A stretch of DNA of 6,071 bases from Sphingomonadaceae bacterium (GTDB lineage Bacteria; Pseudomonadota; Alphaproteobacteria; Sphingomonadales; Sphingomonadaceae), in the NCBI GenBank assembly GCA_947451875.1, contig CANGBE010000097.1, forward strand, positions 1 to 6,071. Direction: 5' to 3'. Made by a program: the position numbers and the translations under genes. The stretch's first letter is position 1, and every line of letters begins with the position of its first letter. Shown here piece by piece: positions 1-5,354 of this stretch. Below the pieces are notes generated by a model. That model was given only the letters and a program-made list of their open reading frames with translations. It had not been told where the DNA came from and searched no databases.

Positions 1-257
1 ATGCCGTCGCTGATCTGACGATCCGCTATGCGGCTCCGGCGCGGCTGGATGATGAGGTGCTGATCGAAAGTCGGGTGGAGGATATGCGCGCTGCTTCCTG
101 CCGGATGCACCAGATCGCTATCAGGGATGGCGTTCTCCTCACCGAAGCCCGCCTGCGGGTTGGTTTCGTCGCCCCCGATGGCCGCCCGCGCCGCCAGCCC
201 GATGCCTGGCGGCAAGCCTTTGCCTCACTTATTTTGCCAGAAAGTTCTGCCCCATGA
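1..257 (+). CDS. ybgC: YbgC-type acyl-CoA thioesterase, 3' part only
   Basis: The frame is open from the left window edge (first full codon at position 3) to the TGA at 255-257, giving about 84 C-terminal residues. The residues fit the second half of a hotdog-fold (4HBT) thioesterase: a YAAPARLDDEVLIESRV strand, a strand with IAIRDGVLLTEARLRVGFV, then a DGRPRRQP turn and a final helix. The N-terminal part with the catalytic Asp lies outside the window. YbgC proteins hydrolyse acyl-CoA thioesters at the cytoplasmic membrane and commonly head the tol-pal cluster, and tolQ follows directly, which supports the name. Its stop overlaps the tolQ start (ATGA), suggesting translational coupling. The internal start at 57 is not the true start, because homology-like sequence continues upstream to the edge. 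Confidence 0.85.
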   Translation, partial: AVADLTIRYAAPARLDDEVLIESRVEDMRAASCRMHQIAIRDGVLLTEARLRVGFVAPDGRPRRQPDAWRQAFASLILPESSAP

Positions 258-949
258 GTCTGCCTGCTTTTCTCGCCGGATCGGCATCGGAACCGCTCAA
301 CCCGGTTCGCTTGTTCATGGACGCCGATTTGGTCGTGCAGGTGGTGATGGGTGGACTGTTGCTCGCCTCGGTCTGGGTCTGGACGACGATCATCGCCTTC
401 TCCTGGCGCATGGCGCGGCTTTCTAGCCGTAGCGCCAAGTATGAAGCCGAGTTCTGGGAGGCCGAAGATATCGAAGGCTTCCACAAGGATGCGCCAAAGG
501 GCGATGTTCCCGTCGCTCGCGTTGCCGGAGCGGCGCTGGGCGAGTGGAAGCGGTCGCGCAGCCTGCGCAAGCCTGATCGCGAAGGCATTCGCCAGCGGCT
601 GGCCCTCGCCATGGGCACCGTGGTCGAGGGCGAGGCAGACAAGCTCGCCGCGCGGCTCAACATCCTCGCCACAGTGGGTTCAGCCGCGCCGTTTGTCGGG
701 CTGTTCGGCACGGTCTGGGGGATCATGCGGACGCTGTCGTCTTATTCGCAGGCGAGCTTCACCATGGCGACGGTTGCGCCGGAACTGTCCGAAGCCCTGT
801 TCGCCACGGCCATCGGCCTGTTCGCGGCTATTCCGGCGGTGATCGCCTACAACCGGCTGGGCCTGAAAGTGAACGCCTTTGAAGCCCGCATGCAGCGCTT
901 TGCCGATCTGTTCCATGCCACGCTCAGCCGCGAGCTGGAGGTGGAATAA
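254..949 (+). CDS. tolQ: TolQ, inner-membrane proton-channel subunit of Tol-Pal
   Basis: The product is 231 residues, the normal size for TolQ of the MotA/TolQ/ExbB family. Three membrane segments are visible: about residues 26-50, about 136-160 (containing GLFGTVWGIMRTL at 149-161) and about 181-202 (ALFATAIGLFAAIPAVIAYN). A long cytoplasmic loop lies between the first two. The ATVGSAAPFVGLFGTVWGI stretch is the family signature and contributes to the proton path with TolR. TolQ forms a ring around TolR and uses the proton gradient to drive TolA during cell division. The ATG at 254 overlaps the ybgC stop and has no good Shine-Dalgarno sequence of its own, so translation probably depends on coupling. 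ExbB is the main alternative; the gene order rules it out. Confidence 0.96.
   Translation: MSLPAFLAGSASEPLNPVRLFMDADLVVQVVMGGLLLASVWVWTTIIAFSWRMARLSSRSAKYEAEFWEAEDIEGFHKDAPKGDVPVARVAGAALGEWKRSRSLRKPDREGIRQRLALAMGTVVEGEADKLAARLNILATVGSAAPFVGLFGTVWGIMRTLSSYSQASFTMATVAPELSEALFATAIGLFAAIPAVIAYNRLGLKVNAFEARMQRFADLFHATLSRELEVE
937..942 (+). promoter_or_regulatory. Ribosome binding site of tolR inside the tolQ 3' end
   Basis: GGAGGT at 937-942 lies within the last codons of tolQ, 7 bases before the GTG at 950. It fixes the unusual GTG start of tolR, which directly abuts the tolQ stop codon TAA (947-949). Confidence 0.75.
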
Positions 950-1399
950 GTGGCCTTCAACCCAACCCGCAATAGCCGCCGCCGTTCGCGCCGTAACGGG
1001 CGCGAGCCGATGGCAGAGATCAACGTCACGCCGCTGGTGGACGTGATGCTGGTGCTGCTGGCGATCTTCATGGTCACTGCGCCGCTGCTCGCTGCCGGCG
1101 TTCCGGTGCAACTGCCCGAAAGCAACGCCAACCCGCTGCCGCAGGAGCCCAGGGCGGTGACGGTGACGCTGACCGCCGATGGCAAGGCCTACCTTGACCA
1201 GAGCGAGCTGGCCCCCGGTGAACTGCCCGAGCGACTGGCCGGGCTGATGCCGCGCGATGGCTCACCGCCGCCGCAAGTCACCCTGCGCGCCGATCGCAGC
1301 CTTGCCTATGGCGATGTGATGGCGGCGATGGGCGAGATGAACCATGTCGGGATCAAGGCCATTTCGCTGGTCACCGACAGTTCAGTAACCGCGCCTTAA
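950..1399 (+). CDS. tolR: TolR, ExbD-family motor subunit of Tol-Pal
   Basis: The product is 149 residues, typical for TolR/ExbD. A basic cytoplasmic N-terminus (RRRSRRNGR at 10-18) is followed by the family motif MAEINVTPLVDVMLVLLAIFM (from residue 21), where Asp31 corresponds to the conserved membrane aspartate that carries protons. One membrane helix spans about residues 28-50. The rest is a periplasmic domain ending in VTLRADRSLAYGDVMAAMGEMNHVGIKAISLVTD, the expected TolR fold with the YGDV segment. It works as a dimer inside the TolQ ring. The start is GTG directly after the tolQ stop, supported by an excellent ribosome binding site, so the two are probably made in matched amounts. Confidence 0.95.
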   Translation: MAFNPTRNSRRRSRRNGREPMAEINVTPLVDVMLVLLAIFMVTAPLLAAGVPVQLPESNANPLPQEPRAVTVTLTADGKAYLDQSELAPGELPERLAGLMPRDGSPPPQVTLRADRSLAYGDVMAAMGEMNHVGIKAISLVTDSSVTAP

Positions 1400-1409
1400 G
1401 CCCACGCTA

Positions 1410-2276
1410 ATGGCCCGCTCGCGCATCTATCCCGAGGACATTGCCGGAACCGCGCTGGCCGTGGCGGCGCATGTCGCTCTGGTGGCGTGGCTGGTGTGGA
1501 TGCCCCAGCCCAAGCTGCCGCCAGCGCCCCAGCGGGTCTCGGTTACACTTGTCGGCGAAGTGGGTGAGCAGTCTTCCGCGACCAGTCGGGAAGAGGCTGT
1601 TTCCGCGATGGCGCCCGTCCTGTCGAAGGATCCGGTACCCCAACCCGCGCCCATTCCTGTGCCGACACCACTGCCCCAGCCGGTGCCCAAGATTGCGCCA
1701 GCGCCCGCCGTCAGGGTGGTGCAACCGCCCGTGCCAAATGTGCAACCGCGCCCTGTTCCCGCGCCGGTGGCCAAGCCCCAGCCAGTCCAGCCCAAGCCGC
1801 GCCAATCGCGGCTCGGCGCGGATTTCCTGCCGTCGAACATGTCCAATCCCGCGCAGCGCAGCGGCGGAGCTAGCCGGATCGGCAAGGACTTCCTGCCGGG
1901 CGTTGCCGGAACCGATGCCAAGGGCAAATCGACTACGCCTGCGGGGCCGGTGATCACCCCACAGCTCCGCATTTCCTTTGCCCAGTCCGTCTTGCGGCAG
2001 GTCCGGTCGAACTGGCAGGGGCAAGTTCCTGAGGGCCTCAACAGCGACAAGATCGTCTCGATCGTGCAGGTTGAGCTCAACCCCGATGGCTATCTGGCGC
2101 GCGATCCGGTACTGCTTGGGCAGGAGGGTATCGATGATACCAACCGCGCGCAGGCAAAGCGCCACGCCGAACTCGCGATCCGCGCGGTTCGCCGCTCCGC
2201 GCCATTCCTCCTTCCCTCGGATGCCTATGAAGGCTGGAAGAAACTGCCGCCGCTGCGATTCAGAAAGGGCAATTAG
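1410..2276 (+). CDS. tolA: TolA-like periplasmic energy transducer with Pro-rich linker
   Basis: The product is 288 residues. An N-terminal membrane helix (about residues 11-31) contains His21, placed like the TolQ-contacting histidine of TolA/TonB, though the Ser four residues before it is Ala here. Residues 35-130 are rich in Pro, Ala, Val and Gln and should be extended. Residues about 133-163 hold two copies of an SR(L/I)GxDFLP motif. The C-terminal domain (about 183-285) resembles the TolA/TonB C-terminal fold, with a helix around SFAQSVLRQVRSNW and strands around IVSIVQVELNPDGYL. It bridges the inner-membrane motor to TolB/Pal. It is shorter than enterobacterial TolA (about 420 residues) and lacks the long Ala/Lys-rich helical domain. 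It begins 10 bases after tolR with no clear Shine-Dalgarno. An automated pipeline might call it energy transducer TonB; position favours TolA. Confidence 0.88.
   Translation: MARSRIYPEDIAGTALAVAAHVALVAWLVWMPQPKLPPAPQRVSVTLVGEVGEQSSATSREEAVSAMAPVLSKDPVPQPAPIPVPTPLPQPVPKIAPAPAVRVVQPPVPNVQPRPVPAPVAKPQPVQPKPRQSRLGADFLPSNMSNPAQRSGGASRIGKDFLPGVAGTDAKGKSTTPAGPVITPQLRISFAQSVLRQVRSNWQGQVPEGLNSDKIVSIVQVELNPDGYLARDPVLLGQEGIDDTNRAQAKRHAELAIRAVRRSAPFLLPSDAYEGWKKLPPLRFRKGN
1806..1898 (+). repeat. Tandem SR(L/I)GxDFLP peptide motif inside tolA
   Basis: SRLGADFLP (codons 133-141, bases 1806-1832) and SRIGKDFLP (codons 155-163, bases 1872-1898) are separated by 22 residues from start to start. The motif sits between the Pro-rich linker and the folded C-terminal domain. 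Two hydrophobic, matching elements in an otherwise low-complexity linker suggest a short binding element, but no partner can be named from sequence alone. Confidence 0.7.
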
Positions 2277-2278
2277 CC

Positions 2279-3646
2279 GTGAAATTACGCTGGTCACTTT
2301 TGCTTAGTCTCCTCGCTGCGCCAGCTCTGGCCCAACAGGTCGCGCCCGCACCTGCGCCCGCGCCGACTGCGGCGCCGAGCGAAGAGGCGATTGACGTAAC
2401 CGACGATGCCGCATGGCAAGACCTCGGCATTGCAATCCCCACGTTCCCGACCAATGCTGACGTGCCGACCCAGACCAGTGCCGGCTCTACCGCCGCCTTG
2501 GGCCGCGCACTCGCGCAGGTGATTACGGCGGACCTGCAGAACAACGGTCTGTTCAAGCCGACCGGCCCCGCCAGCCTGCCGGTGCCGAGCTTTGCCCAGG
2601 TTACCGCGCCGGATTTCCAGACATGGCAGGCCAAGCAGGCCGACATGCTGGTTCACGGCTTTGTGCGCGACAATGGTGATGGCAAGCTGACCATCGGTTG
2701 CTACCTCTACGACGTCGCGCTGGGGCAGCAATTGCTCAAGAACGCCTGGGTTGTTGGCCCCGCCGAATGGCGGCGGGCGGCGCACAAGTGTTCGGACATG
2801 GTCTATTCGCGCCTCTCCGGCGAGAGTCCGTTCTTTGACAGCCGTATCGCCTATATCGCCGAGACCGGTCCCAAGGATCGCCGCATGAAGCGGCTGGCGA
2901 TCATGGATTCGGACGGGGCGAACCACAAGTTCATCACCACCGGACAGGCGCTCGCACTCACCCCGCGCTATTCGCCCGATTACAAGCGGATCGTCTATCT
3001 CTCCTACCTCAACGGCAATCCGCGGATTTACATCTACGATACCGAGCTCGGCACGCAGAAGCTGGTAACGCAGAGCAAGAACCCCACCTTTGCCCCGCGC
3101 TGGTCGCCTGATGGCAAGTGGATCCTCTATTCGATGGCGATTGGCGGCAATACCGATGTCTATCGCGTGCCTTCCAGCGGCGGCGAGAGCCAGCGGCTGA
3201 CCGATTCTCCAGCGATTGATGTCGGCGGATCTTATTCGCCCGATGGAACCAAGATCGTGTTCGAGAGCGACCGATCGGGCAGCCAGCAGGTCTATGTGAT
3301 GAACGCCGATGGCTCTGACCAAAAGCGCATCAGCTTCTTCGGCGGCCGCGCCGCGACGCCCGAGTGGAGCCCGCGCGGTGACCAGATCGCCTTCACCTAC
3401 ATCGCCGGAGACTTCCACATCGCGGTGATGAGCCCCACCGGCGGCTCGATGCGCCAGCTGACCAATGGCTGGCAGGATGAAGCGCCGACATGGTCGCCCA
3501 ATGGCCGGATCGTCCAGTTCTTCCGTAACGAGCGCGGATCAGGCCACACCAGCCTTTGGCAGGTTGACCTGACCGGCAAGAACGAGCGCCGCCTGCCCAC
3601 CCCAGTTGATGCTTCTGATCCAGCTTGGGGCCCGGTTTTGCCATAA
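2279..3646 (+). CDS. tolB: TolB, periplasmic beta-propeller of Tol-Pal
   Basis: The product is 455 residues. A Sec signal peptide (MKLRWSLLLSLLAAPALA, cleavage expected after residue 18) is followed by an Ala/Pro linker (residues 21-33). The TolB N-terminal domain covers about 38-180, beginning with IDVTDDAAWQDLGIAIPTF. The beta-propeller covers about 188-455, with repeats marked by YSPDYKRIVY, WSPDGKWILY, YSPDGTKIVF, WSPRGDQIAF and WSPNGRIVQF, and a closing DPAWGP. TolB binds Pal and TolA in the periplasm. The GTG at 2279 is chosen because it starts the signal peptide, lies 2 bases after the tolA stop, and has AAAGGG at 2264-2269. The gene ends with tandem in-frame stops TAA-TAG (3644-3649). 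Confidence 0.96.
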   Translation: MKLRWSLLLSLLAAPALAQQVAPAPAPAPTAAPSEEAIDVTDDAAWQDLGIAIPTFPTNADVPTQTSAGSTAALGRALAQVITADLQNNGLFKPTGPASLPVPSFAQVTAPDFQTWQAKQADMLVHGFVRDNGDGKLTIGCYLYDVALGQQLLKNAWVVGPAEWRRAAHKCSDMVYSRLSGESPFFDSRIAYIAETGPKDRRMKRLAIMDSDGANHKFITTGQALALTPRYSPDYKRIVYLSYLNGNPRIYIYDTELGTQKLVTQSKNPTFAPRWSPDGKWILYSMAIGGNTDVYRVPSSGGESQRLTDSPAIDVGGSYSPDGTKIVFESDRSGSQQVYVMNADGSDQKRISFFGGRAATPEWSPRGDQIAFTYIAGDFHIAVMSPTGGSMRQLTNGWQDEAPTWSPNGRIVQFFRNERGSGHTSLWQVDLTGKNERRLPTPVDASDPAWGPVLP

Positions 3647-3674
3647 TAGTTTTTACGAGATAGACTTGCCTTCG

Positions 3675-3680
3675 AAGGAG
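3675..3680 (+). promoter_or_regulatory. Ribosome binding site of pal
   Basis: AAGGAG at 3675-3680 is 6 bases before the ATG at 3687. It decides the pal start: the same frame is open further upstream, overlapping tolB, but only the 3687 start puts a signal peptide at the N-terminus. Confidence 0.8.
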
Positions 3681-3686
3681 ATTCCC

Positions 3687-4214
3687 ATGCTGCGTACCTC
3701 CCGTACAATCGCTCTGCTGCTGCTCGGAGCCAGTGCTCTGGCTGCCTGCTCGCCCCAGCCGCCTAAGATCCTGCCGCCCGATCCCGGCCCAGTTGCCGCG
3801 CCGACGCGCAGCACGACGGTGTCCCAACCTACTGTGCGGGGCCCAGTGCCGGGTAGTCAGGCCGATTTTTCTGCGACCCTGATGGGGCGCGACACGATTT
3901 ATTTCGATACCGACAAGTTCAATGTCGATAGCACAGACGCTGCCGCACTTCAGGTTCAGGCGCAGTGGCTGATGAAATATCCGACCAAGCGCGCGACGAT
4001 TGAAGGACACTGCGATGAGCGTGGCACGCGCGATTATAACATTGCGCTCGGTGATCGCCGAGCCAATGCCGCAAAGAACTACTTGATCAGCCTTGGCGTT
4101 GACGCTTCGCGCCTGACGACTGTATCTTACGGCAAGGAACGGCCAATTGCGACCGGCTCAACCGAAGAGGCTTGGGCGAAGAATCGCCGTTCGATAACGA
4201 TTACAATCGATTAA
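3687..4214 (+). CDS. pal: Pal, peptidoglycan-associated outer-membrane lipoprotein
   Basis: From the ATG at 3687 the product is 175 residues. A lipoprotein signal peptide ends in the lipobox LAAC, with Cys21 as the lipidated residue. Residue +2 is Ser, not Asp, consistent with sorting to the outer membrane. A Pro/Thr-rich tether (about 23-58) leads into the OmpA-like peptidoglycan-binding domain (about 68-175). This has TIYFDTDKFNVD at 70-81, then IEGHCDERGTRDYNIALGDRRA at 105-126, whose Asp110, Arg112 and Arg124 lie in the conserved diaminopimelate-binding region, and the ending NRRSITI. Pal anchors the outer membrane to peptidoglycan and binds TolB. It lies 40 bases after tolB with its own strong ribosome binding site, as expected for an abundant protein. 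A hairpin follows closely. Confidence 0.96.
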   Translation: MLRTSRTIALLLLGASALAACSPQPPKILPPDPGPVAAPTRSTTVSQPTVRGPVPGSQADFSATLMGRDTIYFDTDKFNVDSTDAAALQVQAQWLMKYPTKRATIEGHCDERGTRDYNIALGDRRANAAKNYLISLGVDASRLTTVSYGKERPIATGSTEEAWAKNRRSITITID

Positions 4215-4221
4215 TGGCCAG

Positions 4222-4250
4222 GTTCGGGCTGCGCTCAACGCAGCCCGGGC
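4222..4250. terminator. Strong hairpin after pal, shared with the facing small gene
   Basis: CGGGCTGCG (4225-4233) and CGCAGCCCG (4239-4247) form a perfect 9-base-pair stem around the loop CTCAA. In a plus-strand transcript the stem extends by two U-G pairs and one G-C pair to 4222/4250; on the minus strand the two wobbles become mismatches. It starts 8 bases after the pal stop and also contains the stop codon of the facing 58-codon frame. There is no T-run after it on either strand, so it may end transcription imperfectly, or protect RNA 3' ends instead. Confidence 0.6.
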
Positions 4251-4411
4251 AGGCCGTGGAGCGTTGGAAGCTTGCCGAGCTCCACCTTTGCAGGCACGCC
4301 GAACAGGCTGTGCCCGTCGCTGCTGCTTGCCAGAACACTGGGGCTGAACAGCGCGAAACCGGCCATCAGCAAGATCGAAAGGGCTGAAGAAAGGGCAAGA
4401 TTGCGGCTCAT
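4235..4411 (-). CDS. Candidate small secreted protein, 58 residues, unknown function
   Basis: Not recognised. On the minus strand an ATG (4409-4411) opens a 58-residue frame ending in TGA (4235-4237). The protein begins MSRNLALSSALSILLMAGFA: a short positive N-region, a hydrophobic core of about 18 residues, and a typical signal peptidase I site at SVLA|SS (after residue 29, approximate). The predicted mature peptide is only about 29 residues, SSSDGHSLFGVPAK then VELGKLPTLHGLPGLR, with repeated Leu-Pro/Gly and no cysteine. A weak GGAAA ribosome binding site (4419-4423) lies 7 bases upstream, and a promoter-like sequence lies at 4444-4472. It converges on pal and shares a hairpin with it. Signal peptide, promoter, ribosome binding site and hairpin together argue for a real gene, but a chance frame cannot be excluded. 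Confidence 0.6.
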   Translation of the reverse strand: MSRNLALSSALSILLMAGFALFSPSVLASSSDGHSLFGVPAKVELGKLPTLHGLPGLR

Positions 4412-4443
4412 GACGGCATTTCCATGTTTTGCTAACCATAGTT

Positions 4444-4472
4444 AATATAAGGGTAGCTATCTGATATTGCAA
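4444..4472 (-). promoter_or_regulatory. Sigma70-like promoter for the small secreted protein
   Basis: Read on the minus strand, TTGCAA (4467-4472, four of six bases match TTGACA) is followed by a 17-base spacer and TATATT (4444-4449, five of six match TATAAT). This predicts a transcription start near 4437 and a leader of about 26 bases before the ATG at 4411. It lies in the most AT-rich patch between pal and the J-domain gene. Confidence 0.45.
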
Positions 4473-4482
4473 TGCACAATAT
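4464..4482. promoter_or_regulatory. Inverted repeat ATATTG-N7-CAATAT, possible operator
   Basis: Perfect 6-base arms (4464-4469 and 4477-4482) are separated by 7 bases and overlap the predicted -35 box of the minus-strand promoter. A second, smaller inverted repeat TAAC-N4-GTTA (4433-4444) lies at the predicted transcription start. Both sit between divergent genes, so a regulator could act there, but AT-rich DNA yields such repeats by chance. Confidence 0.3.
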
Positions 4483-4569
4483 ATCGCCTATTGATGAACG
4501 CTACGTTGATACGCGCCTGCGATCATATGGCGCTTGTGCAACCCCCCTGTCGCAGCCTATCTGGCCGAG

Positions 4570-5103
4570 ATGAGCCGCGTACGCAGATCGGATAACTGGG
4601 GATTCCCTCGCTGGGGCGGCTATGGCGGCAACCGCGAAGCTGTGACCGTGCGCCTCTGCGATCGCGCCGGATGCACGAACCGTGGAGATTGCCCGGCACC
4701 CAAAAGCCCGAACAACCCCGATCGCTGGTACTTTTGCCAGAGCCACGCCGCCGAATACAATTCGGGCTGGGACTATTTTGCTGGTCTCGACAAGGAAGAG
4801 GCGGCTGAGCGTGAGGCCAGCGAAACCCGCGATAATTCCGGCTACAAGGAAGCCGCGCACTATAGTTGGGGTGGATCGGGCGACGGCACTCGTAGTCGCG
4901 ACGAAATGCGCGCACTTGAACTGCTCGAATTGGAATCGGATGCCGATTTCGATGCGGTGAAAAAGGCTTGGCGCGCCAAAGCCAAGCTCGTCCATCCCGA
5001 TCTTCGCCCGGGTGACGAAACCGCTGCAAAGGCATTTCAAGCCCTGCAACTGGCCTATGACGTGCTGCGGCAGGCCGAAGAACGGCGCGAGTGGAAGGGC
5101 TGA
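4570..5103 (+). CDS. J-domain (DnaJ-like) protein with N-terminal Cys/His cluster
   Basis: The product is 177 residues from the ATG at 4570. The C-terminus (about 114-172) is a J domain: helix II VKKAWRAKAKLV, the HPD motif at 142-144 that stimulates Hsp70 ATPase activity, then helix III AAKAFQALQLAYDVLRQAEE. There is no Gly/Phe region, DnaJ zinc finger or substrate-binding domain, so it is a specialised co-chaperone, not DnaJ itself. The N-terminal half contains Cys30, Cys35, Cys41, Cys56 and His59 (C-x4-C-x5-C-x14-C-x2-H), which could bind a metal. A TTG at 4534 would add 12 residues and cannot be excluded; the ATG is preferred because MSRVRRSDNWGFPRW looks like a natural start, although neither has a strong ribosome binding site. 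It stands alone; its DnaK partner and substrate are unknown. Confidence 0.85.
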   Translation: MSRVRRSDNWGFPRWGGYGGNREAVTVRLCDRAGCTNRGDCPAPKSPNNPDRWYFCQSHAAEYNSGWDYFAGLDKEEAAEREASETRDNSGYKEAAHYSWGGSGDGTRSRDEMRALELLELESDADFDAVKKAWRAKAKLVHPDLRPGDETAAKAFQALQLAYDVLRQAEERREWKG

Positions 5104-5354
5104 GGCCATGCGCCAGTTGAGGTTGACACAGTTGACAGTGTGTAAACCTCGTTTTTGAGGCTTAAGCGAATAAAATAAAATCGTTTTTCGGGTGTTGGTG
5201 ACAAACGCGTAAGCGCGCGAAAATCGCCCGATTTCGTTCCGTCGCTTGCGCTGGGCAGCGGACCGGTCTTGGCTTGATGCCAAGCGCAGGGGGAGACGGA
5301 AGGTCATATCGCGCGGTTTATCAGAGCGCGGGGATGTAGGAAAACCCTGCCGGA
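5104..5354. other. Intergenic region between J-domain gene and Ddn-like gene
   Basis: No convincing gene is visible on either strand. It holds the operator-like repeat at 5122-5147, an AT-rich patch (5161-5190), an imperfect inverted repeat AAATCG-CC-CGATTT (5221-5234) and a small hairpin CTTGGC-TTGAT-GCCAAG (5268-5284). None of the hairpins is followed by a clear T-run. At 5346-5359 CCTG-N6-CAGG overlaps the stop of the minus-strand gene and is followed on that strand by GTTTT, a weak terminator candidate. Confidence 0.5.
5122..5147. promoter_or_regulatory. Operator-like repeat, TetR-type in appearance
   Basis: GTTGACAGTGTGTAAAC (5131-5147) is a near-palindrome, GTTgACA-GTG-TGTaAAC, with six of seven arm positions matching. 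A further GTTGACA half-site lies at 5122-5128, nine bases from the second. Odd-spaced palindromes of this form are common targets of TetR-family repressors. It is only 18 bases after the J-domain gene stop, and no regulator or regulated gene is visible beside it. Confidence 0.35.

Noticed and set aside
1407..2297. Long open frame (296 codons) antisense to tolA, and a 374-codon one antisense to tolB (2294-3418)
   Set aside because: Both are typical by-products of high-GC codon use opposite well-supported genes; the translations are Arg/His/Gly-rich with no recognisable domain or signal.
3647..3660. T-run after tolB considered as a terminator between tolB and pal
   Set aside because: There is no clean stem directly before it, only the short GGGCCC palindrome; pal is expected to be co-transcribed.
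4158..4472. 104-codon minus-strand frame overlapping the end of pal
   Set aside because: It is a different frame from the signal-peptide frame at 4235-4411, Arg/Ala-rich with no motif, and it runs into the pal coding region.
4494..4595. 33-codon ATG frame overlapping the J-domain start, considered as a leader peptide
   Set aside because: No ribosome binding site, no motif, and it overlaps the J-domain gene out of frame.
5123..5137. Two TTGACA boxes considered as -35 promoter elements
   Set aside because: No acceptable -10 box lies 16-18 bases downstream of either on the plus strand; better explained as operator half-sites.
5268..5284. CTTGGC-TTGAT-GCCAAG hairpin as a terminator
   Set aside because: Only six base pairs, far from any gene end and without a T-run on either strand.
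4501..5307. 268-codon minus-strand frame opposite the J-domain gene
   Set aside because: It is antisense to a gene with a clear HPD J domain, and its own translation shows no family features.
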